Positions 44,204-54,679 of a stretch of DNA of 64,000 nucleotides are shown here, in pieces (positions within the stretch are counted from its first letter, which is position 1; each line of letters starts with the position of its first letter). The stretch is from Atherix ibis. Lineage: Eukaryota > Arthropoda > Insecta > Diptera > Athericidae. The notes beneath the pieces were generated by a model. The model was not told the origin of the DNA. It worked only from the letters and a program-made list of their open reading frames with translations, and did no database searches. Made by a program: the position numbers and the translations under genes. The stretch spans positions 48,089,020 through 48,153,019 of the forward strand of contig OY282607.1 of assembly GCA_958298945.1 (NCBI GenBank), read 5' to 3'.

Positions 44204-45416
44204 CAGGGTGGACCATTTAAAAGTTGCATTTTAAAAAGTAAATAAAAAAAAACTAGTGTGTTTTTTTAAATTTCCGGTTTTATTAAAAAGATTGAACCTT
44301 GAAATTTAACAATGAAATACAACATCATTTAAATGACTGGCAGGGTTGGCCTTACAGTATCCCATTCGCTCGACCCAATTTTTCAGTACATTTTCGATGT
44401 ATCTCTTCAATGGCAACTTTGATTTCGTGTTTCAAGGCCTCAATTGTCTCTGGATGGCTTGCGTAACATTTATCCTTAACGGCTCCCTACAAAAAATAAT
44501 CCAACGAAAGCAGTGCCCAAAAGTTAGATTGTTACGTTGGTTGTATGGCAAGTGGCCCCGTCCTGTTGAAACCAAATGTCGTCCATGTCATTCTCTTCAA
44601 CTTTTGAAAAGAAAAATTCGTTGAGCATGCCACGATAGCGCTCACCATTGACCGTAACGGCGGCTCCTTTAGCGTTGTCAAAGAAAAACGGGCATCCAGT
44701 CCGAAATTTCTCACCAAACCGTGACTCGTTGTGGATACATCGGCTTTTCCATGGTGACGTATGGATTTTCTGAGCCCCAGAAGTGCCAATTTTGTTTGTT
44801 GACATACCTACCGAGGTGGAAATGGGCTTCATTCGAAAACATGATTTTTCGGTAAAAATGCTCATCTTCGGCTAATTGATCTTGAGCCCATTGGGCAAAC
44901 CGAAAACGCATCGGATGGTCATGCGGCTTTAGTTGTTGGACTAATTGAACTTTGTAAGCTTTCATACTGAGGTCTTTGTGCAAAATTCTCAACAGAGAAG
45001 TGCGAGAAAAGTTCAATTCCTGAGAACGGTGATGAGTTGATGTTGATGGATGATCACTGACATTTTCAGCAACGGCGGCAATATTCTCGGTCGTACGCAC
45101 TGTATTAGAGCGGGAACGAGTTGCTTTGCCAACCAACAAACCAGTTTTGCGAACTAGCTTTACGAATTTGTCCACAAGTTGACGTGATGGCATTCGGTGT
45201 TTGGTCATTTTTTTTAAATTTCACACAATTTGTGTTGAAGACTCACCACTTCGGAAGTAAGTTCTCAATATTTCCCAGTTTTCTTCAAGCATATGGATTA
45301 CCATTTCGTAAATTTCAGACTTTCAACTAACAATCTGTCAATTCATGATGACATTTAACACTCAAGTACTTCAAATAAATGGTGGTTCAAAATGGAACCG
45401 TTAGATGGACCACCCT
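44204..45416 (-). mobile_element. DD41D-type mariner, second subfamily
   Basis: Terminal repeats cagggtggaccatttaaaag (left, after TA at 44202-44203) and its complement ending atggaccaccct (right). These differ from the cagggtgcg repeats of copies A-D, so this is a separate subfamily. The transposase reads on the minus strand from 45208. It has one copy of the SDEAHF segment and no tandem array. Confidence 0.88.
44380..45208 (-). pseudogene. DD41D-type transposase, broken
   Basis: RMPSRQLVDKFVKLVRKTGL, RTTENIAAVAENVSDHPSTS, FSRTSLLRILHKDLSMKAYK and VQLVQQLKPHDHPMRFRFAQ lead to MFSNEAHFHLGRYVNKQNW, with SN in place of the usual SD at the first catalytic site. A frameshift near 44710 follows. 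Then come AAVTVNGERYRGML and DIWFQQDGATCHT, a deletion of roughly 30 codons, and LDYFL with the C-terminal ETIEALKHEIKVAIEEIHRK. Not functional. Confidence 0.85.
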
Positions 45417-45445
45417 ATATTTAAAAGAAATTGAAATTTTTTATA

Positions 45446-46610
45446 CAGGTTACGGTTTATGTTCCAGGTCGAAGTTTGTTGCTAATAACTTTTAACTGAA
45501 ATATTATTTTTTAATTTATATTTCATTAATTAATTATATTATCCTTAGCTAAGGATTTTTTAAAAAGTTATAATTTTGTAATTTATATTTCAAAATATCC
45601 CGAAAAAATTGGGAGGGTTCAAATCAGGGGATAATGGGGGCCAGTCGATATCACTACTCTTTGACATTATTCGACAGAGAAAAATTTCTCTCAAAATTTG
45701 AATTGTAATACGAGCTGTGTGTTATGTGGCACCGTCTTGTTGAAAACACATATTCTGTAGGCCTAATTGTTAAAATTTCACCAGTAACTGTTACAGCATT
45801 GCCCTCAGGATTCTTAAATAAATATGGCCCAATGATGCCGCTGGCCCAAATGCCGCTACATACAGTTACTCTACGAGGTTGTATTGGTCTTTGGTGTATC
45901 ATTTGAGGGTTTTACCAGTTCCTCAATACCGGCAATTCTGTTCATTAACAAAGTCAGCCAAGTGGAAGTGTGCTTTGTCGGTCAATTCAGTTAAGTGTTT
46001 ACAGTGCCCCAATAGCGGCTATTCTGTTTATTAACAAAGCCACCCAAGTCGGAGTATGCTTCGTCCCTTAAATCACTTGAGAATTTTCAATTTTCAGTGC
46101 CCCAATAGTGACTATTCTTTTTATCAATAAAGCCAGCCAAGTAGAATAGTGCTTCGTCGCTCATGTCAGTTAACGATTTTCAGTGCCCTAATATCGGCTA
46201 TTCTGTTTATTAGCTAAGCCAGCCAGGTCAATATATGCTTCGTCGCTCATACCAGTTGAGGGTTTTCAGTGCCCCAATAGTGGCTATTCTGTTTTATTAA
46301 CAAAGCCAGCCAAGTCGAAGTATGATTCGTCGCTCATAATAATTTGTTGCCTAAAATGGTGGTCGTTTATACCGAGTTGTAATCTTCTAGCACTTCAGCC
46401 TCGCCGCCGTTCATGGCCATTTGCCTGCAGCTGTTGTGTCAATTAAATTTTATACAGGCTAAAAAGCTTTTACTAAGTTAGATGTAACAGTTAGATACTC
46501 CATAATAAATTGTTATCGACCAGTCTCGACGACTGTTAAATGCCCACAGACAAATGTCTGCTCAAAATGGTGGCCAAACAAAATCGACCTGGAATATAAA
46601 AAGGACCCTG
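45446..46610 (-). mobile_element. DD41D mariner copy B with short array
   Basis: Left end caggttacggtttatgttcc after TA; right end gacctggaatataaaaagga, finishing ccctg at 46610. Both fit the cagggtgcg-type termini of copies A, C and D. On the minus strand a short N-terminal piece (46340-46470) is followed by about five tandem 86-bp units and then a C-terminal piece (45650-45900). Most of the DNA-binding domain and all sequence beyond ERNFSLSNN are degraded. Confidence 0.85.
45905..46335 (-). repeat. tandem array of the 86-bp transposase segment, copy B (about 5 units)
   Basis: Units recur with landmarks cagtgccccaatagcggcta, tctgtttattaacaaagcca and gtgcttcgtcgctca, each about 86 bp apart. 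Divergence between units is higher than in the big arrays. Confidence 0.9.
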
Positions 46611-47327
46611 CATTACTAAAGTAAAATCTTCCAACAAATTGTAAATTAGAATTTTTTTTTTAAAAAGCAATATGCGTTAAAATAATTGTATTAAAAATTA
46701 TATAACTTTTCTATCAAGAAATTAATTATTTCAATTATGAATAAGAAGTACTTTAAACTCAATTCATTCAATATTTTCATATCGAATTTTTTTATTTTAA
46801 CTCTATTCGTATTCGATGGATAAGTGAAACTACATTAATAATAATTATTGGCTTATTGTATCATAAATACGCCCAACTACACGTATTTTAAGATGAAGTT
46901 TATTCTATTATAAAATGGTTGGCTTATTTATAAAATAAAATGAAAATCGATTTTAAATTGTTGTCGAGAATAAAGTAAATTTTATAAATGATGTCAGAGA
47001 ATGAATTGTTTATTGTGAGGTTGTCACAACGAAATATCAAAAAGCAGTGTGATTGCCTATTTGCTATTCATTCAAACAATTCACTTCATTTGCATTCAAA
47101 ACAGTCTCCCAATCAATCATGGAAAGTGTACAACTCACCTTGACTTTCTGAACTCTCTATTTCGCAGAATTAAATTTCATTAGCATCAAGGCACTGATTT
47201 TTTTTTGTATAATTCTTTAGCGAATAAATTTAACGTCATCCTTTATTTTAAATAATAGGTCAAAATGGTGTTATTGTATTGCTATTCTTATTTTCTACGA
47301 ATATTTTTTTGTATAAATCTTTGTCAA
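46611..47327. other. AT-rich spacer, no feature
   Basis: No coding or repeat signal found. It ends abruptly where the large array begins, which I take as a rearrangement breakpoint. Confidence 0.5.
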
Positions 47328-48800
47328 ATAGCGGCTATTCCGTTTATTAACAAAGCCAGCCACATCAAAGTGCGATTCCTCGCTCATATCAGTTGAGGGT
47401 TTTCAGTTACCCAATAGCGGCTATTCCGCTTATTGACAAAACCAGTCAAGTCGGAGTATGCTTCGTCGCTCAAATCACTTGAGGATTTTCAGTGCCCCAA
47501 TATCGGCTTTTCTGTTTATTCATAAAGCAGGCTAAGTCAGTTGAGGGTTTTTAGTGCCCCAATAGCTGCTATTCTGTTTATTAACATAGCCAGCCAAGTC
47601 GAAGTGGGCTTCATCGATCATATCAGTTGAGGATTTTCAGTGCCCCAATAACGGCTATTCTGTTTATTAACAAATCCAGCCACATCGAAGTCAGCTTGGT
47701 CGCTCATATCAGTTGAGTATATTCAGTGCCTCAATAACGGCTATTCTGTTTATTAGCAAAGACACCCAAGTCGAAGTGTGCTTCTTGGCTCATATCAGTT
47801 GAGGATTTTCAGTGCCCCAATAACGGCTATTCTGTTTCTTAGCAGAGCCAGCCAAGTTGAAGTAGACTTCGTCGTTCATATCATTTGAAGGTTTTCAGTA
47901 CAGCAATAGTGGCTATTCTGTTTATTAACACAACCAGCCAAGTCGAAGTGGGCTTCATCGGTCATATCAGTTGAGGGTTTTCAGTGCCCTAATAGCGGCT
48001 ATTATGTTTATTAACACAACCAGCCAAGTCGAAGTGGACTTCATCGGTCATATCAGTTGAGGGTTTTCAGTGCCCCAATAGCCGCTATTATGTTTATTAA
48101 CAAAGCCAGCCAAGTCAAAGTGTGCTTCGTCGCTCATATCAGTTGAGGGTTTTCAGTGCCCTAATAACGGCTATTCTGTTTCTTAGCAAAGCCAGCCAAG
48201 TTTAAGTAGGCTTCGTCGTTCATATCAGTTAAGTGTTTTCAGTAACCCAATAGCGGCTATTCTATTTATGAACAAATCCAGCCACATCGAAGTCAGCTTG
48301 GTCGCTCATATCAGTTGAGGACTTTTAGTGCCCCAATAGCGGCATTTCTGTTTATTAACAAAACCAGCCAAGTTGAAGTAGGCTTCGTCGTTCATATCTG
48401 TTGAAGGTTTTCAGTACAGCAATAGCGGCTATTCTGTTTATTAACACAACCAGCCAAGTCGAAGTGGGCTTCATCGGTCAATTCAGTTGAGGGTTTTCAG
48501 TGCCCCGATAGCGGCTATTATGTTTATTAACAAAGCCAGCCAAGTCAAAGTGTGCTTCGTCGTTCATATCAGTTAAGTGTTTTCAGTAACCCATTAGCGT
48601 CTATTCTATTTATTAACGAATCCAGCCACATCGAAGTCAGCTTGGTCGCTCATATCAGTTGAGGGTTTTCAGTGCCCCAATAGCGGCTATTCTGTTTATT
48701 CATAAAGCAGACTAAGTCAAAGTGTGTTTCGTCGCCCTACCAGTTGAGGGTTTTTTGTTTATTAACAAAACCAGCCAAGATGAAGTATGCTTCGTCGCTA
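47328..48800 (-). repeat. large tandem array of the 86-bp segment, array C (about 17 units)
   Basis: Each unit on the minus strand runs gag-cga-cga-agc... coding SDEAHFD.AGFVNKQ.SRYWGTENPQLI. The period is 86 bp, not a multiple of three, and each unit boundary places a TGA in the transposase frame, so the array cannot encode a repeated protein. Units vary at recognisable positions, such as ctgacttcgatgtggctgg and cacacttcgacttgggtg types, and the same variants occur in array D. Confidence 0.93.
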
Positions 48801-49357
48801 ATAATGATTGTTTGCCAAAAATGGCGGTCGTCTATACCGAGCTGTAATCTTCGAGTAAGGTATTCTCGCCACAGTTCAGGGTCATTTGCCTGCAGCTGTT
48901 GTATCCATTGAATTCTATGAGAATTATTTAACAAACGTGATGGAGATATTCCCAATTCTTGTGCACGGCGTCGATGAGAGGTACCCGGACATTCAGCAAC
49001 ACTCTGTCTCACTGCATCAATCTTTTCAGCTGTACGTTGGCTTAATTGACACTCAATCTTCGCTTTATCTACCAGTGTATTCACATTTTCAAAATTATTC
49101 ATTATATGCTGAATGGTTAACTTGCTTGGCAAATAATTAACACTATAAAAACCACATAATTGTCTCCATCTATTCACAATTGAACACTTATTTAAATAAA
49201 ATGTTTTAATAATTTTAACACGTTGTTATGACGTTAAATACTTTATTAAGTAATTGTTATCGACCATTCTCTATGACTGTTAAATGCCAATAGACAAATA
49301 TCATTCAAACTAAAATGACGGCCAAGCAAAGTCGATCTGGAACATAAAAAACACACT
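48737..49357 (-). mobile_element. 5' half of DD41D mariner joined to array C
   Basis: 48737-49177 encodes the N-terminal region: VDKAKIECQLSQRTAEKIDA, HRRRAQELGISPSRLLNNSH, IQWIQQLQANDPELWREYLT and a degraded TIIISDEAYFILAGFVNKQ that merges into array C. The outer end (about 49330-49357) is the terminal repeat in the form gtcgatctggaacataaaaa. No C-terminal half follows on the other side of the array. Confidence 0.88.
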
Positions 49358-50985
49358 ATAATTATTTTATATTAATTTTTAGTAACTACAAAGTTATTTA
49401 ATATTTTATTTTTTAGCACCCAAACTGGTAGTCAAATTTACTTAATTAATTCCGTTTTTAAATTTAACTTTAACTTATGCAGCCACCAGATTCTTGTAAA
49501 ATTAATAACTATATGCGCAAAAATTAATTAAATTCAAGTTGTCTTATTCAAAGTTTTGATTGGATTCAGGATAATTAAATTCAAGAACACTTGTGAGAAG
49601 CCGTTACGAAATAATTCCTTTTGAAAATCAAATGGTAAATATAAGTACTTGTTTGGATGGGAAAAAAAATTACAAAATTATTCTATATAAATACAATATT
49701 GAAAGTAATGAAGAAAAATATTATTTTTATTAATTCCAACTGAAAATGTACTATTTTACGTTTATGGAGCAGACTTGTTCAAACGTTTTTTTTTGCTATT
49801 CAATAAAAGATTCTCACAATAAAAAATTTATTGTATAATTCAAACTCGGATTACAGTTTTTATGCTCTTACCTTTTATTTTCACATTTATATATAAAACT
49901 GTGGATAAAATTGTTCTTTTGATGTTATTTGGTTAAAAATGAACAGGAAAATCGTGTAAATTTTTCTCAATTCACCTTAATAACGTTTTAAAAAACAAAA
50001 AGAAAGTATTTCTGGCTGGGTGTGATGTTGAAAAGTTCTACTTTATTATTTATATATTCAAAAGGGCATCAATTCAATTGAATATTATCTGATCTAGAAG
50101 GGAATCGCTTTTGTGAGAACTATTCTCAAAGGTCCTTTCTGAACTAATTTGGGTTTTTATTCTATTCTAACTGGAAATTCGTTACCTGAATCAATAAATT
50201 TGTTAATCTGCTTATTCCAACTATTGTCTAAGGACCTAAAACTGATTCAACGATATTCCATTATCGGTTTGATGATGCAGTTTATTTTTACGAGCACAGG
50301 AAGTATAATTTACGCACACCTATTTACACTTTTCTGTTGTAAGCGATTATTTTCATTTTTGTCTTTATTACCAACCCGTATTTACTATCGATTTTTTTTT
50401 ATCTTAATTTCTATATGAGTACTATAAGAAATAATTACCTTAATCAAATTATTGAGAAAAGGCCAAATTTATCATTATTTGATGATAATCAAATAATGAT
50501 AAATTTGGCAAAAACCAATTTTATTTATACTTACAGGATTAGTTTAGTGTCTACTTTAATCATAGTCAACTGATCAGAAAGCTGTTTTTCTGTAAGTTTA
50601 CTTATATTTTAATTTAAAAAATTTAAATATCGCAAATTTTAAAAAAAAACCTTTTACTATGCTCAAAAAACTATCACAGACGATTTTTTTTTCAAACTGC
50701 CTCCTTCAAATGGTCGTCATCTAATTTTTTTTCTTTATTTTTAAATATGACACAATATAAATAAAAGTTTATGTCGAACATATTCGCGAGGAATAATTAT
50801 TATAACTTTTTCTCTTCTTTTTATAAGGTTTCTGTGACAAGCGCTAGAGGCCAATGAATTCTTTACCAATCTATATGCTAGTAGATTCATACAGTTAGCT
50901 CTAGATAATCCCAACTTTTTAAATAATCTGAAAAAAGGAGAATTGCTAAATCTGAGAGCGTTGCATTAACGTCAATTACACTTCC
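49358..50985. other. AT-rich spacer between arrays C and D
   Basis: No gene recognised. It contains a perfect hairpin at 50462-50509. An 89-codon plus-strand ORF at 50149-50418 is hydrophobic and AT-driven, with no family signature. Confidence 0.45.
50462..50509. repeat. perfect 22-bp inverted repeat (hairpin)
   Basis: The left arm at 50462-50483 and the right arm at 50488-50509 are perfect reverse complements separated by gata. The arms contain aaatttatcattatttgat. No coding role is apparent. It could be an AT-rich cruciform or a breakpoint scar. Confidence 0.95.
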
Positions 50986-51029
50986 ACAGTTTTTTGAAAA
51001 TGATGATCGCTGGGGCGTAATACATTCTC

Positions 51030-51210
51030 AAGAACCCCGATACATGGTTACAGCAGGATGGCGCCACAGCGTATACCACGTGGGTTACAACGAAGATTTT
51101 TCGAGAACATTATTAAAATGCAAATTTCGTTTGGCGGCGTATTTGTTTCCCAGATTCAACGACAGCTGATTTCTTTTTGGGAGGCTTCTGGTGAGGAATA
51201 ACGGACGAAG
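51030..51210 (+). pseudogene. short Tc1/mariner transposase fragment
   Basis: Reads DTWLQQDGATAYTTWVTTKI, and in a shifted frame DSTTADFFLGGFW. This is the WxQQDGAT.HT ... DFFLWG part of a Tc1/mariner-type transposase of a different subfamily from copies A-D. It lies directly before array D. Confidence 0.6.
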
Positions 51211-51335
51211 TGTGAGGAATGAGTACATTTGGTTTGAGTACATTTAGTTCCAAGAATGGTGTTGATGATGAAATAGTTGGGTTTATAGGTGTAAACTATA
51301 TTTTATTGGCTGTAGATTGAGGCGAAATTTCGTCG

Positions 51336-53035
51336 CCCATATCAGTTGAGGGTTTTCAGTACCATAATAGCCCCAGCTATTGAGGCACCAAAAACCCTCA
51401 GCTGATATGACCGACGAAGCACACTTCGATGTGGCTGGATTTGTTAATAAATGGAAAAGCCGCTATGGGGTTACTGAAAACCCTCAACTGATATGAGCGA
51501 CGAAGCACACTTTGACTTGACTGGCTTTGTTAATAAACAGTATAGCCGCTATTGCGGCACTGAAAACCTTCAACTGATATGAACGACGAAGCCTACTTCA
51601 ACTTGGCTGGCTTTGTTAAAAAACAGAAAAGCCGCTATGCGGCACTGAAAACCCTCAACTGATATGACCGTGGAAGCCTACTTCAACTTGGCTGGCTTTG
51701 TTAATAAACAGAATAGCCGTTATTGAGGCACTGAATAGACTCAACTGATATGACCGATGAAGCCCACTTCGACTTGGCTCGCTTTGTTAATAAACAGAAT
51801 AGCCACTATTGCGGCACTGAAAACCCTCAACTGATATGAGCGACGAAGCTGACTTCGATGTGGCTGGATTTGTTAATAAATGGAAAAGCCGCTATTGGGG
51901 CACTAAAAATCCTCAACTGATACGAGCCAAGAAGCACACTTCGACTTGGGTGTCTTTGCTAATAAACAGAATAGCCGTTATTGAGGCACTGAATATACTC
52001 AACTGATATGAGCGACCAAGCTGACTTCGATGTGGCTGGCTTTGTTAATAAACAGAATAGCCGTTATTGGGGCACTGAAGATCCTCAACTGATATGAGCC
52101 AAGAAGCACACTTCGACATGGCTGTCTTTGTTAATAAACAGAATAGCTGCTATTGAGGCACTGAAAACCCTCAACTGATATGAGCGACGAAGCCCACTTC
52201 GACTTGGCTCGCTTTGTTAATAAACAGAATAGCCACTATTGCGGCACTGAAAACCCTCAACTGATATGAGCGACGAAGCTGACTTCGATGTGGCTGGATT
52301 TGTTAATAAATGGAAAAGCCGCTATTGGGGCACTAAAAATCCTCAACTGATACGAGCCAAGAAGCACACTTCGACTTGGGTGTCTTTGCTAATAAACAGA
52401 ATAGCCGTTATTGAGGCACTGAATATACTCAACTGATATGAGCGACCAAGCTGACTTCGATGTGGCTGGCTTTGTTAATAAACAGAATAGCCGTTATTGG
52501 GGCACTGAAGATCCTCAACTGATATGAGCCAAGAAGCACACTTCGACATGGCTGTCTTTGTTAATAAACAGAATAGCTGCTATTGAGGCACTGAAAACCC
52601 TCAACTGATATGAGCGACGAAGCCCACTTCGACTTGGCTCGCTTTGTTAATAAACAGAATAGCCACTATTGCGGCACTGAAAACCCTCAACTGATATGAC
52701 CGATGAAGCCTACTTCAACTTGGCTGGCATTGCTAAGAAACAGAATAGCCGTTATTGAGGCACTGAAAACCCTCAACTGATATGACCGATGAAGCACACT
52801 TCGACTTGGCTGGCTTTGTTAAAAAACAGAATAGCCGCTATTGCGGCACTGAAAACCCTCGACAGATATGACCGATGAAGCCCACTTCGACTTGGCTAAC
52901 TGTGTTAATAAACAGTATAGCCGCTATTGCGGCACTGAAAACCCTCAACTGGTATGAGCGACGAAGCACACTTTGACTTCGCTGGCTTTGTTAATAAACA
53001 TAGTAGCCGCTATTGGGGCACTGAAAACCCTCAAC
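51336..53035 (+). repeat. large tandem array of the 86-bp segment, array D (about 20 units)
   Basis: Plus-orientation units start at about 51373. One partial unit at 51336-51371 is in minus orientation, making a hairpin at the array edge. Landmarks ctcaactgatatgagcgacg and ggctttgttaataaacag recur every 86 bp. Within it, 51761-52190 and 52191-52620 are a 430-bp five-unit higher-order repeat present twice with near identity, and a third copy begins at 52621. Array D runs into intact transposase coding sequence at about 52954. Confidence 0.93.
51761..52620 (+). repeat. 430-bp higher-order repeat (two copies of five units)
   Basis: The variant unit beginning agcccacttcgacttggctc occurs at 51761, 52191 and 52621, exactly 430 bp apart. 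The variant ctgacttcgatgtggctgga also recurs at 430 bp. The five units between have the same order of variants in both copies. Confidence 0.93.
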
Positions 53036-53657
53036 TGATACACCAAAGACCCCTACATCCTCGTAGAGTAACTGTATGGTCCGACATTTGGGCTGACGGC
53101 TTCATTAGGCCATATTTCTTTGAGGTTGCTGGAGGCAATGCTGTAACAGTTACTGGTGACCGCTATCGGGACATGTTGGAAAACTTCCTTCAGCCCGAAT
53201 TGGATCAATTAGGCCTACAGAATCTGTTTTCAACAAGACGGTGCCACATAACACATAGCTCGTGCCACGATGAAAATTTTGAGAGAAATTTTTCTCTGCC
53301 GAATAATATCAAAACGTGCAGATATCGACTGTTTCTCACCATTGAATTGAACCCTCCCGATTTCTCCATATGAGGGTAGTTAAAGGAAACGGTGTACAGT
53401 AACAAATCTCGATGCTTAAGGACAACATTCGAAACGAAATTACTGAAATAAACCAGAAGTCTACGAAAATGATATGAAAAATGTGCTTAAAAGTGCTCGC
53501 CTTTCGCCTTAGCCAGAAGCAAACTTTTGATTGACATTATATTTCAGAAATAATGTTAAAGACCATATAATCAATCAAAAAATAAATATTATAAAATTGT
53601 AGTTCATTTAAAAGTTATTGAAAAAAAACTTCGACCTGGAAAATAAAACGCACCCTG
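52930..53657 (+). mobile_element. 3' half of DD41D mariner joined to array D
   Basis: 52954-53373 encodes MSDEAHFDFAGFVNKHSSRY, PLHPRRVTVWSDIWADGFIR, YFFEVAGGNAVTVTGDRYRD, ENFLQPELDQLGLQNLFSTR, and then a frame-shifted ATCHTA-type region (TRRCHITHSS). The C-terminal end is degraded. The right terminal repeat reads cttcgacctggaaaataaaa and ends at 53657, followed by TA. Confidence 0.9.
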
Positions 53658-53659
53658 TA

Positions 53660-54273
53660 CATTATCAACTATTATTTAAAATAAAGTTAATGAATTGCTG
53701 ACAAATAAGATAAACTCTAACACTTGAAAAACTTAATACTTGTGAGGAAATGTTTAGTAATACATGTTAATCTTGAATTGTTATACAAGTTTACCTGTTA
53801 AAATAAGTTTATAAAAATGGATGAATTAATTTTCTGCATTTGTGTTTAAATTATCTGCAAAAATTATATTATAGATTTAACAAACCGAAAATTACCGCTC
53901 ATATTCATAAATATTTCTAAAGTTCATCTGGGAACCAGTTTCGTTAGCTTAATTTTTTATATGAACAGCAATTTTTTATTTATCATTAATTTTTTTAATA
54001 CCGAATATTACAAAAATTTATAGACAAAATTTATCTGGCCTTTGTGCGCCATCTTTTAATTAGCACTCGTACTTTTATAACATAAAATGGTAATGCAGTG
54101 CTGGAACCATATTTTTATTTACGGAACAACACGAATGCAATAAACAAAATAAAATACTATAGAAACGCTGAGATCATGCGTCAAATGTCAAAATAACTTG
54201 ATTTCAAAACACATGACGCACACACATGTCCAATCTCATAGCTCAGCTGAATTGTAAATATTCAGAGAGGACG
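53660..54273. other. AT-rich intergenic DNA
   Basis: No feature recognised between the mariner end and the small minus-strand ORF. Confidence 0.45.
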
Positions 54274-54492
54274 CTATATTCTGTCACCAGCACCACACAG
54301 TAGTGCTTCTTCGCTTTGCAAATTCCTATACACCAATGTGTTGTCTTCACACAAATCCAACTGGAATTTTCTCCCGCAGGTCATATTTTCGATGGTATGC
54401 GTGAGCGCGCACTGGCTTTGTCCAGTGTACACAACCTTCAGTCGAATTGTACCATCAGAATTCAATATGGCGCCGATAGTATTGTTGTTCAT
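54274..54492 (-). CDS. hypothetical small protein or terminal exon (72 codons)
   Basis: I do not recognise this protein. Its composition is balanced rather than AT-driven (MNNNTIGAILNSDGTIRLKV, HTIENMTCGRKFQLDLCEDN, RNLQSEEALLCGAGDRI), with four cysteines and no membrane segment. This suggests a real coding sequence. The ATG at 54492 lies just after a pyrimidine-rich ttccattcag that could be a splice acceptor, so it may be the last exon of a longer gene. It is arranged head-to-head with the presumed leader of the kinesin gene, and a shared bidirectional promoter around 54500-54700 is possible. Confidence 0.5.
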   Translation of the reverse strand: MNNNTIGAILNSDGTIRLKVVYTGQSQCALTHTIENMTCGRKFQLDLCEDNTLVYRNLQSEEALLCGAGDRI

Positions 54493-54679
54493 ATGAGGTT
54501 GCTGAATGGAAACAGAATTTTAAACAATAAATCGAAACGAACGTACTCTTATTTGATATCTATTGATTATTGAGACTATGAAAATTTTCGTGTAATTGAT
54601 TAAATATTGTCGACAGTGTAAAAATCGGTCGAAATAACGATTAGAAAGTTCTTTGTCAAAGCGAATAATCGATTATGTG

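Noticed and set aside
44524..44624. Plus-strand ORFs over the DD41D copy at 44.2-45.4 kb
   Set aside because: They are antisense shadows of the transposase, which has clear motifs on the minus strand.
47328..53035. CRISPR-like appearance of regularly spaced repeats
   Set aside because: Units are contiguous without unique spacers, derive from transposase code, and the genome is an insect's.
51373..53035. Array D as a gene for a repeated protein
   Set aside because: The 86-bp unit shifts frame each time and each junction gives a stop in the transposase frame; no long ORF spans the array.
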